Positions 28,021 to 38,771 of a DNA stretch of 64,000 nt are shown here, in pieces. Numbering within the stretch: the first letter of the stretch is position 1; every line of letters begins with the position of its first letter. Location of the stretch: positions 62,001 to 126,000 of the forward strand of contig NZ_ATXF01000004.1 in NCBI RefSeq assembly GCF_000421545.1, given 5' to 3'. The notes under the pieces are model-generated. The model did not search any database, was not told the DNA's origin, and was given only the letters and a program-made list of their open reading frames with translations. Made by a program: the position numbers and the translations under genes. Source of the stretch: Agromyces italicus DSM 16388. GTDB taxonomy: Bacteria > Actinomycetota > Actinomycetes > Actinomycetales > Microbacteriaceae.

Positions 28021-29514
28021 ATGACCACCGAGACCGACCTCGACGCCGTCGCCGCTCGCGCGGCGCGGGCCGCACGACCCTTCGCCGAGACACATCCGCG
28101 CGAGCGCGCCGCCGCACTCGTCGCCGTCGCCGACGCGCTCGACGCGGCATCCGCCGAGCTCATCGCGATCGCGATGCGCGAGACCGGCCTCACCGAGGCG
28201 CGCCTCACGGGCGAGGTGCGCCGCACCACCAACCAGCTGCGGCTGTTCGCCGAGGTGATCGTCGACGGCGGGTACCTCGACGCGCGCATCGACGACGCCG
28301 ACCCCGGCTACGTGATCGGCCCGCGTCCCGATGTGCGGCGCGTGCTCGAACCCGTCGGCCCGGTGCTGAACTTCGCGGCGTCGAACTTCCCCTTCGCCTT
28401 CTCGGTCGCGGGCGGCGACTCGGCCGCGGCGCTCGCGGCCGGGTGCCCCCTCATCGTGAAGGCCCACTCGGGGCACCCCGAGCTCTCGCGACGCACCGGC
28501 GAGGTCGTCGCCACCGCGCTCGCCGGGGCGGGCATGCCCGACGGCGTCTTCCAGGTGGTCGCGGGTCAGCAGGCGGGGGTGTCGCTTCTGCAGGACGACC
28601 GCATCCGCGCCGGCGCCTTCACCGGGTCGACGCGCGTGGGGCGCCTCCTGTCCGACCTCGCCGCCTCGAGGCCGCGCCCGATCCCGTTCTTCGGCGAGCT
28701 CGGCAGCGTGAACCCCGTCTACGCGACGGCGGGCGCGGTGTCGGAGGACCCCGAACTGCTCCAGGGCTTCCTCGCGTCGGTCTCGGGATCGGCGGGGCAG
28801 CTGTGCACCAAGCCCGGCTTCCTCTTCGTGCCGCGCGGGGCCGTGCTCGGCGAGGTGGACGAGACCGCAGCCACGCTCGCCGAGCACCGCCTCCTGAACC
28901 CGGGTATCGGGCGCGCATTCGAGGAGCGCCGCACCGCCGTGCTCGGCGCCCCCGGCGTCACCGTGCTCGCCGAGGGCGCGGTGCGCGTCGACGACGCGGA
29001 GCAGCGCTTCGCGACACCCACGGTCGTCGAGGTCGACCTCGATCTCCTGCGCGAGCACCGCGAGGAGCTCCTCGAGGAATCGTTCGGCCCGCTCTCGATC
29101 ATCGTGCGCTACGACGACGCGGCCGAGCTGCCCGCCGTGCAGCGCGAGCTGTTCCCCGGCAACCTCACCTCGACGTTGCACGCGAGCGATGCCGAGCTCG
29201 CCGGCGGCGGCCTCGCCGATCTCGTCGACGCCCTCGCCGAGACGAGCGGGCGCGTGCTGTTCGGCGGCTGGCCGACGGGCGTCTCGGTGACGAGTGCGAT
29301 GCAGCACGGCGGGCCGTACCCGGCGACCACGAGCGACGCGACGAGCGTCGGCACCGCTGCGATCACCCGGTTCCTCCGCGGCGTCGCCTACCAGAACGCC
29401 CCGCAAGCGCTGCTGCCCGAGCCGCTCCGCGACGACAATCCGTGGGGCGTGCCGCAGCGGCGCAGCGCAGCCGGCCGGTCGACCGGCTGGGGGAGTCTCA
29501 CCGGCGAGCACTGA
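28021..29514 (+). CDS. Aldehyde dehydrogenase, probable 2-oxoglutarate semialdehyde dehydrogenase
   Basis: 497 aa. NAD(P)-ALDH with general base Glu226 (FFGELGSVNP), nucleophile Cys262 (SAGQLCTKPG) and FNFPFAF-like ASNFPFAFSVAGGD. It resembles the ketoglutarate-semialdehyde dehydrogenases of hydroxyproline and aldarate pathways, and context makes it the last step to 2-oxoglutarate. GGAG precedes ATG 28021; the 49-base gap to the epimerase shows no promoter. Confidence 0.88.
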   Translation: MTTETDLDAVAARAARAARPFAETHPRERAAALVAVADALDAASAELIAIAMRETGLTEARLTGEVRRTTNQLRLFAEVIVDGGYLDARIDDADPGYVIGPRPDVRRVLEPVGPVLNFAASNFPFAFSVAGGDSAAALAAGCPLIVKAHSGHPELSRRTGEVVATALAGAGMPDGVFQVVAGQQAGVSLLQDDRIRAGAFTGSTRVGRLLSDLAASRPRPIPFFGELGSVNPVYATAGAVSEDPELLQGFLASVSGSAGQLCTKPGFLFVPRGAVLGEVDETAATLAEHRLLNPGIGRAFEERRTAVLGAPGVTVLAEGAVRVDDAEQRFATPTVVEVDLDLLREHREELLEESFGPLSIIVRYDDAAELPAVQRELFPGNLTSTLHASDAELAGGGLADLVDALAETSGRVLFGGWPTGVSVTSAMQHGGPYPATTSDATSVGTAAITRFLRGVAYQNAPQALLPEPLRDDNPWGVPQRRSAAGRSTGWGSLTGEH

Positions 29515-29523
29515 TCCCGAATC

Positions 29524-29569
29524 ACGGCGGCGGATGCCGCGGGCGAGGCCCCGTGGCATCCGCCGCCGT
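29524..29569. terminator. Bidirectional stem-loop between convergent genes
   Basis: Perfect 15-bp arms (ACGGCGGCGGATGCC at 29524-29538 and its complement at 29555-29569) with a 16-base loop, 10 bases past the dehydrogenase stop. It faces the convergent racemase-family gene, so it can stop transcription from both sides. No U-tract. Confidence 0.7.
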
Positions 29570-29591
29570 CGTTCAACCTGGGCACCCCGGC

Positions 29592-29664
29592 GTTTCAGGA
29601 CGACGAACGCCGCTCAGGACGGATACTCGAGGATCGCCCCGAGTGGCGTGCGTTCTCCTGAAAC
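29592..29664. repeat. 20-bp imperfect inverted repeat of unknown role
   Basis: Arms 29592-29611 (GTTTCAGGACGACGAACGCC) and 29645-29664 pair with 3 mismatches around a 33-base loop, which itself holds ACTCG/CGAGT. It sits between the terminator above and the convergent gene. Could be a second terminator, a REP-like extragenic palindrome or a mobile-element relic; no second copy was noticed in the window. Confidence 0.6.
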
Positions 29665-29674
29665 CGTGCGGCGG

Positions 29675-30658
29675 TCAGCGCAGGCTGAAGCCCTCGGCGA
29701 GCGGGTCGGCAGGGTCGAGCTCGAACTCGCAGCGGCCGACGCGGTACGCCTGCCCGGTCACTTCCGGGATGACCCCGTCCGCGGTGCGCTCGGCGATGCG
29801 GGCGAGGAACCGGGTGCCGATGATGGAATCGTGCGTGAGCGTCTCGCCGTCGCCGAGCTCGCCCGTGTGCGCGAGGAGGGCGATCCGCGAGGCGGTGCCC
29901 GAGCCGCAGGGGCTGCGGTCGACCTCGCCGTCGGCGAAGACCGTGACGTTGCGCTGCCAGGGGCCGTCGTCGGTGCGGCCGAGCTCGTCGACGAGGATCG
30001 TGCCGTAGACGCCCGCGAGCCGGTCGTCGTCGAGCTGCGCCGCGGGGTGCTCGTTCAGCGCCCACTTGATCTCTCGGCCGAGCCGGATCAGCTCGGTCGT
30101 GTGCGCGGGCGTCACCGCGAGGCCGAGCGACGAGGCAGCGAGCGTCGCGTAGACGGCGCCGCCGAAGACGAGGTCGACGAGCACCTCGCCGCGGCTCGTC
30201 GCGAGCGGGATGCTGCGGGCGAGCACTCGGGAGGCGACGTTGCGAAAGACGACGCCCGTCGTGCGGCCGTGTTCGCGCTGCACCCGCGCCTGCACCCGTC
30301 CGCTCGGCACGTCGATCACGATCACCGCCTCACCGTCGTCGGGGGCGTCGACGCGCCCGGTCGCGACGGCCCAGGCGCCGAGCGCCATCGTGCCGTGCCC
30401 GCACGCGGTCGAGAAGCCGTCCTTGTGCCAGAACAGCGCGCCGAAGTCGGCGCCGTCGTCGTCGGGCGGCGTGATGAAGCCGCCGTACATGTCGTCGTGG
30501 CCCCGCGGCTCCAGGCAGAGGAAGCGGCGCACGGCATCCGGTTCGCCGGTCATCGCGTGCACCCGCCGCTCGGCCACGGTCCGGCCCGCGGTCGCGACGC
30601 CGTTCACGATCCGGAACGGCTCGCCGGCGGTGTGCCAGTCCTCGGTGCTCCAGTGCAT
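29675..30658 (-). CDS. Second proline racemase family enzyme (3-hydroxyproline dehydratase or epimerase)
   Basis: 327 aa. Catalytic motifs TACGHGT (Cys86) and DRSPCGSGT (Cys251) both keep Cys. Characterised trans-3-hydroxy-L-proline dehydratases usually have one of these replaced, for example by Thr in the human enzyme, so racemase/epimerase chemistry remains possible. Its start overlaps the stop of the pyrroline-2-carboxylate-reductase-like gene (ATGA). That pairing is typical of trans-3-hydroxyproline use: dehydratase, then reductase to L-proline. Start MHWSTEDWHTAG is chosen for this overlap. Confidence 0.85.
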   Translation of the reverse strand: MHWSTEDWHTAGEPFRIVNGVATAGRTVAERRVHAMTGEPDAVRRFLCLEPRGHDDMYGGFITPPDDDGADFGALFWHKDGFSTACGHGTMALGAWAVATGRVDAPDDGEAVIVIDVPSGRVQARVQREHGRTTGVVFRNVASRVLARSIPLATSRGEVLVDLVFGGAVYATLAASSLGLAVTPAHTTELIRLGREIKWALNEHPAAQLDDDRLAGVYGTILVDELGRTDDGPWQRNVTVFADGEVDRSPCGSGTASRIALLAHTGELGDGETLTHDSIIGTRFLARIAERTADGVIPEVTGQAYRVGRCEFELDPADPLAEGFSLR

Positions 30659-31593
30659 CACGCTCCCTCCTCGATCGCGGCCGCGGCGACCGCGAGGTCC
30701 TGCCAGCCCATGCCGCACGTCTTCACGACGCGCGGACGATCTCGCGCCACGTCGATGTCGCCGGTTGCGATCCGCGCCATCGGCACGATGTCGCCGGGGG
30801 AGAGGTGCCCCTCCTCGACGGCCATGATCACATCGCCGGCCTCAGCGCGGGAGACCCGCTCGGTCTCGACGATCACCTGTGCGCGACCGAGGAGCGCGCC
30901 GGGCAGCTCGCGCGCGTCGCGCTCGTGCGAGCCGACCGCGACGAGCGCGGTGCGCTCGTGCACGAGGGCCGCGTCGAAGAGCGGTTCGCGCGCGGTCGTC
31001 GCGCATACCACGAGGTCGGCGTCGGCGACGTCGCCGGCGCTGCCGACGGCGACATCGAGGCCGGATGCCGCGAATGCGGCCACCGCGCGTTCGACCCGGC
31101 CCCGGTCGCGGCCGACGAAACGCACCCGCTCGATCGGGCGGATGGCGCGCATCGCCTCGACGTGGCGGAGCCCCTGCGGGCCGGTGCCGAACACGACGAG
31201 GCTCGACGCGTCGGGCTCGGCCACGAGATCCAGCATCGCGGCCGACATGGCGGGGGTGCGCAGGTTCGTGAGCTCGGTGCCGTCGAGGAGGGCGACGGGC
31301 GAGAGGGTCTCGGCGTCGAGCACGATGTAGACGGCCTGGATGCGCTCGAGGCCCCGCTCGGGGTTCGCGGGAGCGACCGTCGCGAGCTTCTGCCCGGCGT
31401 AGCGCCCGAGGTCGGCCGGCATCAGCAGGAGCTGCCCGTGCCGGACGTCGACGATCGATCGCGGCGGATCGTCGTCGGGATCGAACCCGGCTCGGAGCGC
31501 ATGCTGGAGGGCTCGGATGGCGCGGGGGAGGTCGACGCGGGCGCGGAGCGCCGCCGCATCGAGGACCCGGATGGCGGCGATGACATCGGTCAT
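30658..31593 (-). CDS. Ornithine cyclodeaminase family protein, probable pyrroline-2-carboxylate reductase
   Basis: 311 aa, OCD/mu-crystallin family, with Rossmann motif VVFGTGPQGLRHVEAM in the second half and substrate-site stretch GQKLATVAPANPERGL. Bacterial members next to proline-racemase-family genes reduce pyrroline-2-carboxylate to L-proline using NAD(P)H. True ornithine cyclodeaminase is the alternative. First gene of a two-gene minus-strand operon, divergent from the peptide transporter, with a shared operator in the gap. Confidence 0.85.
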   Translation of the reverse strand: MTDVIAAIRVLDAAALRARVDLPRAIRALQHALRAGFDPDDDPPRSIVDVRHGQLLLMPADLGRYAGQKLATVAPANPERGLERIQAVYIVLDAETLSPVALLDGTELTNLRTPAMSAAMLDLVAEPDASSLVVFGTGPQGLRHVEAMRAIRPIERVRFVGRDRGRVERAVAAFAASGLDVAVGSAGDVADADLVVCATTAREPLFDAALVHERTALVAVGSHERDARELPGALLGRAQVIVETERVSRAEAGDVIMAVEEGHLSPGDIVPMARIATGDIDVARDRPRVVKTCGMGWQDLAVAAAAIEEGA

Positions 31594-31611
31594 ATCGACA
31601 TCCTAGTGTGT

Positions 31612-31628
31612 GATGTGTAATATGCTAC
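31612..31628. promoter_or_regulatory. Candidate FCD-GntR operator in the divergent gap
   Basis: GATGTGTAATATGCTAC; positions 31613-31623 (ATGTGTAATAT) repeat exactly, in the opposite orientation, the site at 25951-25961. TAATAT (31618-31623) is also a plausible -10 for the transporter operon and, read in the other direction, CATATT could serve the reductase operon. It lies 19 bases upstream of the reductase ATG. Confidence 0.6.
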
Positions 31629-31771
31629 TCATCGCGGATTGTTCGACGAAGCGCGTCCGAGGTTCGCCCGGCCCTCCCCTCTCGGAGGCCGGGCGCGCCG
31701 CTGGCTCCGTCGCAGCCGGCGATCCGCGGTGCTGACCGGTATCGCGGCTCGGATCAACCCGAAGGTGACCG

Positions 31772-33535
31772 ATGTCCCGGAAGCTCCTCGTGCCTGCCAC
31801 CGCCCTCACCGTCGCCACGGTGCTCGCGCTGGCCGCGTGCGCGCCATCGTCCGACGACCCCGCGGGCGGGGGTGAACCCCAGACCGGCGGCACGCTCAAG
31901 GTGCTCGCGAACGGCGACGTCGACCACCTCGACCCCCAGCTCGTCGCGTACGTGCCCACCTACAACGTCATGCGCTCGATCTCGCGCTCCCTGCTGAGCT
32001 ACTCGGCGAGCAACGACGCGGCCGAGCGCATCGTGCTCCAGCCCGACCTCGCCGAGGCCGTGCCCGAGCCCAGCGCCGACGGGCTGAGCTACACCATCAC
32101 CCTGCGTGACGGCATCACCTGGGGCGCCCCCGACGGCGAGCGCGCGATCGTCGCATCCGACGTGGAGCGCGGCATCAAGCGGCTCTGCAACCCCTTCATC
32201 TCGGGTGCCCTCGCCGGGTACTTCACCGGTCTGATCGATGGCATGGAGGAGTTCTGCACCGGCTTCGCCGCCGTCGCCCCCGAGGTCGATCCCATGCGCG
32301 AGTACCTCGAGAACACCGATATCTCGGGCATCGAGACGCCCGACGACACCACCGTCGTGTTCACGCTCACGAAGCCCGCGAGCGACTTCCCGTTCATGCT
32401 GTCGCTCGATGCGGCCGACCCGGCACCGATCGAGGCGCTCGACGAGCTGCCTGACTCGCCCGAGTATCGCCGCAGTTTCGTCTCCTCCGGCCCGTACAAG
32501 GTCGCCGACTACACCCCCGACGCCAAGCTCGTGCTCGAGCGCAACGAGGCGTGGAACCCCGACAGCGACCCGCTGCGCAAGGCCTACGTCGACTCGATCG
32601 AGATGACGATGGGCGTCGAGGGCGACGCCGCGATGCAGCAGCTGCAGGCCGGCTCGGCCGACCTGCTCTTCGACCTCTCGCCGAGCCCCGCGAACATCCA
32701 GCAGCTCAAGGCGCAGAACGACGACAAGCTCTCCACCATGGAGAACGGCGGCGTCGACCAGTTCATGTGGATCAACACGAAGTCGCCCAACAACGGCGGC
32801 GCGCTCGCCGACCTGAAGCTGCGCCAGGCGCTGCAGTACGCGGTCGACAAGACCGCGGTCGTCCAGACGATGGGCGGCGAGGAGCTCGCCGGCGTCACCA
32901 ACGGCATCTTCGGGCCCGGCATCCTCGGCTACGAGGCGTACGACCCGTACCCCGCGAACGACGGCAAGGGCGACCCCGAGAAGGCGAAGCAGCTGCTCGC
33001 CGAGGCCGGGTTCCCCAACGGCATCACCCTCAAGCTGCCGTACCGCAACGTCGGCACCCAGCCCGACATCGCGCAGACCGTGCAGGCGAGCCTCGAGCGC
33101 GCCGGCATCACCGTCGAGCTCAGCCCGGTGCCGCCGACCGACTACTACGCGAACTTCATGACGAACCCCGAGAACGCCACGACCGGCGCCTGGGACATCG
33201 CGCTCGTCGGTTGGTCGCCCGACTGGCAGGGCGGCGCTGCGCGTAGCGTCTTCCAGCCGCAGTTCGTCTTCGACGGCACGCACCAGAGCTACAACTACGT
33301 CGACTACGACAGCGACGCGGCCAACGCCCTCGCCGAGCAGGCGCTCGCCGCCACGACGCCCGAGGAGGCCGGCGATCTCTGGCACCAGGTCGACGAGGCG
33401 GTCATGGCCGACTCGCCGATGGTGAGCATCGCCTACCGGCTCAAGCCGAACTACCACTCGGAGCGCGTCGGCGGATTCGTCGAGTACGCGCAGAGCCAGA
33501 ACGGGGACTGGACCAACGTCTGGCTGAACGGCTGA
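31772..33535 (+). CDS. Peptide ABC transporter substrate-binding lipoprotein (family 5, DppA/OppA type)
   Basis: 587 aa. Lipoprotein signal with lipobox LAAC, Cys23, then a Ser/Gly-rich linker. Family-5 features: GGTLKVLANGDVDHLDPQ start, DLRLRQALQYAVDK-type motif (LKLRQALQYAVDKTAVV) and GAWDIALVGWSPDW. It binds oligopeptides outside the membrane. Downstream proline-specific peptidases suggest proline/hydroxyproline-containing peptides, which is an inference from context. Confidence 0.92.
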   Translation: MSRKLLVPATALTVATVLALAACAPSSDDPAGGGEPQTGGTLKVLANGDVDHLDPQLVAYVPTYNVMRSISRSLLSYSASNDAAERIVLQPDLAEAVPEPSADGLSYTITLRDGITWGAPDGERAIVASDVERGIKRLCNPFISGALAGYFTGLIDGMEEFCTGFAAVAPEVDPMREYLENTDISGIETPDDTTVVFTLTKPASDFPFMLSLDAADPAPIEALDELPDSPEYRRSFVSSGPYKVADYTPDAKLVLERNEAWNPDSDPLRKAYVDSIEMTMGVEGDAAMQQLQAGSADLLFDLSPSPANIQQLKAQNDDKLSTMENGGVDQFMWINTKSPNNGGALADLKLRQALQYAVDKTAVVQTMGGEELAGVTNGIFGPGILGYEAYDPYPANDGKGDPEKAKQLLAEAGFPNGITLKLPYRNVGTQPDIAQTVQASLERAGITVELSPVPPTDYYANFMTNPENATTGAWDIALVGWSPDWQGGAARSVFQPQFVFDGTHQSYNYVDYDSDAANALAEQALAATTPEEAGDLWHQVDEAVMADSPMVSIAYRLKPNYHSERVGGFVEYAQSQNGDWTNVWLNG

Positions 33536-33564
33536 CGCAGGTCACGAGTCATCCATGAACCGTG

Positions 33565-33592
33565 GGGCGGCCGGCCGTGAGGCCGGCCGCCC
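33565..33592 (+). terminator. Intercistronic hairpin after the binding-protein gene
   Basis: Perfect 12-bp GC arms (GGGCGGCCGGCC / GGCCGGCCGCCC) with loop GTGA, placed between the binding-protein stop and the ATPase ribosome-binding site (CGGAGGAAAGG). Such hairpins in ABC operons commonly act as partial terminators or 3'-end stabilisers, so that binding protein is made in excess. Confidence 0.65.
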
Positions 33593-33614
33593 GCTCGGAG
33601 GAAAGGACCACGCA

Positions 33615-35503
<1,889 letters not shown>

Positions 35504-35507
<4 letters not shown>

Positions 35508-36484
35508 GCCTCTCGACCTCCAAGCCACCGGCGCCGCGGCTCGCGACCCCGAAGACCGCTGCGATCGCGGCGCGCAACGCCGCAGACGTGCAGCTGCGCG
35601 GCTCCTGGTCGCTGACCTTCGCACGGCTGCGCCGCGACCCGGCGAGCATCGGCTCGATCACGGTCATCCTGCTGATCGTCGCTTTCGCGCTCGGTGCGCC
35701 GCTCGTCGCCGCGTGGACGGGCCACGGCCCGACCGAGCAGTTCCGCGACACCGGGCTCAGCCCCTCCGGAATCCCCGTCGGCCCCTCCGCGGAGTTCCTC
35801 CTCGGCGCCGACCAGCTCGGCCGCGACGTGCTCGTCCGGCTCGCGTACGGGGCTCAGGTGTCGCTGCTCGTGGGCGTCGTCGCCTCGATCGCGGCCTCGG
35901 TGATCGGGGTCGTCGTCGGCGTCGTCGCGGGCTTCTTCGGCGGCCCGGTCGACACGGTCCTCAGCCGCATCACCGACCTCGTGATGAGCGTGCCGTTCCT
36001 GCTCTGCGCGATCGCGCTCGTCGCGGTGCTCGGGCCGAGTCTGCCGTTGTCGATCGCCGTGATCGTGTTCTTCAGCTGGACGGGCCTCGCCCGGGTGATC
36101 CGGGGCCAGGTCATGGCGCTGCGCCACCGCGAGTTCGTCGAGGCGGCGCGCTCGCTCGGCGCCTCGCGCACCTCGATCATGTTCCGAGACATCCTGCCGA
36201 ACCTCGTCGTGCCGATCATCGTCTACACGACGCTCATGATCCCGTCGGCGATCGTGTTCGAGGCGACCCTCTCCTTCCTCGGACTCGGCATCGTGCCGCC
36301 GACGCCGAGCTGGGGCAACATGCTCGCCGATGCGGCGAACGGCTCGCTCTACCTCATCGCGTGGTGGATGGTCGTGGTGCCGGGCGGAGCCCTGCTCGCG
36401 CTCACGCTCGCGTTCAACCTGCTCGGCGACGGTCTGCGCGATGCGCTCGACCCCGCCGCCTCGAAGGGGGGCAAGGGCGCATGA
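35504..36484 (+). CDS. Peptide ABC transporter permease (DppC type)
   Basis: 326 aa, about six membrane helices. N-terminal cytosolic segment then VTVILLIVAFALGAPLVAAW; EAA-type coupling loop at EAARSLGASRTSIMFRDILPNL. The start overlaps the ATPase stop (ATGA) and the stop overlaps the next permease start. Inner-membrane subunit of the peptide transporter. Confidence 0.93.
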
Positions 36485-37446
36485 CCCGGTTCATCCTCGC
36501 GCGCGTCGGCTTCGGCCTGCTCGTGCTGTTCCTGCTCAGCGTGTTCGTCTTCGTGCTCTTCTACGTCTCGCCCTCCGACCCCGCACGCATCATCGCGGGC
36601 GACAAGGCGACCGAGGAGCTGATGGCCCAGATCCGGGTGAAACTCGGTCTCGACCAACCGATCTACGTGCAGTACCTGAACTTCGTCGGCAACCTGCTCC
36701 GCGGCGACATCGGCTTCTCGTACCGCTCGGGGCTCCCGGTCTCCGACCTCCTGTACGCACGCGTCCCGGTCACGATGTCGCTCGTGTTCGGCGCCGTCGT
36801 GCTGTGGCTCGCGATCGGCATCCCGATCGGCATCGCCTCGGCGAAGCACCCGGGGAGCCTGCGCGACCGCTTCGGGCAGGGCTTCGCCATCGTCGGAATC
36901 AGCTTCCCGACCTTCGTGCTCGGCATGATGGCGCTGTTCCTGCTGTACTTCCTGCCGACGAAGGCCGGCGTGACCCTGTTCCCGCCCGGCGGGTACGTAC
37001 CGTTCGCAGAGGATCCGCTCGGCTGGGCGTGGCATCTGATCCTGCCCTGGACGACCCTCGCGCTCGTCGTCGCGGCGGTGTACGCGCGCCTCACCCGCGG
37101 CCAGATGCTCGAGGTGCTCGGCCAGGACTACATCCGCACCGCGCGGGCGAAGGGCCTCACCGAGCGCCGGATCACGTACACGCACGCGTTCCGCAGCGCG
37201 ATGCCGCCGCTCGTCACGCAGCTCGGCATCGACATCGGCCTCATGCTCGGCGGCGTGATCGTGATCGAGCAGGTCTTCGGCCTGCTCGGCGTCGGCAGTC
37301 TCGCCGTGACGAGCGTCGCGATGCAGGACCGTCCCGTCGTGATCGCGATCGTGCTGCTCGGCGGCGTCTTCGTCGTCGTCGCGAATCTCGTCGTCGACCT
37401 GCTCTACGCCGTGCTCGACTCTCGCGTGCGGACGGCGGCACGATGA
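36481..37446 (+). CDS. Peptide ABC transporter permease (DppB type)
   Basis: 321 aa. N-terminal helix FGLLVLFLLSVFVFVLFYVSP, ASAKHPGSLRDR segment, and coupling loop DYIRTARAKGLTERRITYTHAFR. It follows DppC rather than preceding it, so the order here is binding protein, fused ATPase, DppC, DppB, reversed from the common dppABCDF order. Overlaps both neighbours by 4 bases. Confidence 0.93.
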   Translation: MTRFILARVGFGLLVLFLLSVFVFVLFYVSPSDPARIIAGDKATEELMAQIRVKLGLDQPIYVQYLNFVGNLLRGDIGFSYRSGLPVSDLLYARVPVTMSLVFGAVVLWLAIGIPIGIASAKHPGSLRDRFGQGFAIVGISFPTFVLGMMALFLLYFLPTKAGVTLFPPGGYVPFAEDPLGWAWHLILPWTTLALVVAAVYARLTRGQMLEVLGQDYIRTARAKGLTERRITYTHAFRSAMPPLVTQLGIDIGLMLGGVIVIEQVFGLLGVGSLAVTSVAMQDRPVVIAIVLLGGVFVVVANLVVDLLYAVLDSRVRTAAR

Positions 37447-38771
37447 GCGGCGCCGGCTACCTCGTGAGTCGCGACCTCCGCGCCCGCGACCTCTGGACCG
37501 ACGTCCCGCTCGACTGGGACGACCCCGAGGGTGAGACCATCCGGGTGTTCTCGCGCGAGCTCCTCGATGCGCGCCGGGCGCACGAGCGCCTTCCGCTGCT
37601 CGTCTACCTGCAGGGCGGACCGGGCGGCAAGTCGCCGCGGCCGACCGGTCGCGACGGCTTCCTCGCGGCCGCGCTCGAACGCTTCCGCGTCGTGCTTCCC
37701 GATCAGCGGGGCACGGGGCGGTCCACCCCGCTCGAGGGCGACGCCTTCGCGGGGATGCCGGCGGCCGAGCAGGCTCGCCGGCTCGCCCTGCACCGCGCCG
37801 ACTCGATCGTGCGCGATCTCGAGGCGGTGCGGGCGACGCACTACGCCGGCGAGCGCTGGTGGTCGCTCGGCCAGAGCTACGGCGGATTCCTCACGCTCCA
37901 CTACCTCTCGGTCGCCCCGGAGGCGATCGTCGCCGCGGCGGTCGCCGGGGGTCTGCCGTCGCTCGACCCCTCGGCCGAGGCGGTCTACGCCCGCACCTTC
38001 CCGCGCGTTCGCGCGAAGAACGCGGCCTTCGAGCGGCGGTTCCCGCACCTCGGCGAACGCGTCGCCGCGGTCGCCGATCACCTCGCCGCGGGCGACGTCC
38101 GGCTGCCCGACGGCGACCGGCTGACGGTGCACCGCCTCCAGACGCTCGGCTTCGACTTCGGCATGACGGTCGGCTTCGACCGGGTGCACTGGGTGTTCGA
38201 CGAGGCGTGGGCGGATGCCTCGGAGACGCGCCTGTCCACGACCTTCCTCGCCGAGGCGCAGCGGCTCACGGGCTTCGAGCGCAACCCGCTGTTCATCGCG
38301 TTGCAGGAGAGCATCTACGGAGAGGGGCCGACCGGGTGGGCGGCGGAGCGGGCCAGAACCGCCCATCCCGACTTCGACCCCGCCGCGCGGCCGCTGCGCT
38401 TCACCGGAGAGATGGTGTTCCCGTGGATGTTCGAGGAGATCCGGGCGCTGCGCGGCTTCCGGCAGGGCGTCGAGCTGCTCGCCGACTCCCGCGTGCCGAT
38501 CGCGCTCTACGACCTGCCGCGCCTCGCCGCCAACGAGGTGCCCGTTCAGGCGGCCGTCTACCACGACGACATGTACGTCGATGCGGGCCTCTCGCTCGAG
38601 ACGGCCGCACGCGTCAGCGCCCTCGAAGCGTGGATCACCAACGAGTTCGAGCACGACGGCCTGCACCAGGGCGACGTCGCCGAGCGACTGTTCACCGCCC
38701 TCGAGGTGCGCCTCGGCATGGCACCAGCAACGGATGGCCCGCGCAGCGCGGGCCGGGAGGAGACCCGATGA
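37443..38771 (+). CDS. Alpha/beta hydrolase, proline iminopeptidase (S33) type
   Basis: 442 aa, the length of the long S33 prolyl aminopeptidases. Nucleophile Ser in GQSYGGF; oxyanion motif LQGGPGG (HGGPG equivalent); Asp in HDDMYVD; His in EHDGLHQG. It removes N-terminal proline, and in some members hydroxyproline, from peptides. Embedded in the transporter operon with 4-base overlap at its start and a 4-base overlap with the aminopeptidase P gene, which strongly suggests that imported peptides are proline-rich. No signal peptide: cytoplasmic. Confidence 0.88.
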   Translation: MSGAGYLVSRDLRARDLWTDVPLDWDDPEGETIRVFSRELLDARRAHERLPLLVYLQGGPGGKSPRPTGRDGFLAAALERFRVVLPDQRGTGRSTPLEGDAFAGMPAAEQARRLALHRADSIVRDLEAVRATHYAGERWWSLGQSYGGFLTLHYLSVAPEAIVAAAVAGGLPSLDPSAEAVYARTFPRVRAKNAAFERRFPHLGERVAAVADHLAAGDVRLPDGDRLTVHRLQTLGFDFGMTVGFDRVHWVFDEAWADASETRLSTTFLAEAQRLTGFERNPLFIALQESIYGEGPTGWAAERARTAHPDFDPAARPLRFTGEMVFPWMFEEIRALRGFRQGVELLADSRVPIALYDLPRLAANEVPVQAAVYHDDMYVDAGLSLETAARVSALEAWITNEFEHDGLHQGDVAERLFTALEVRLGMAPATDGPRSAGREETR

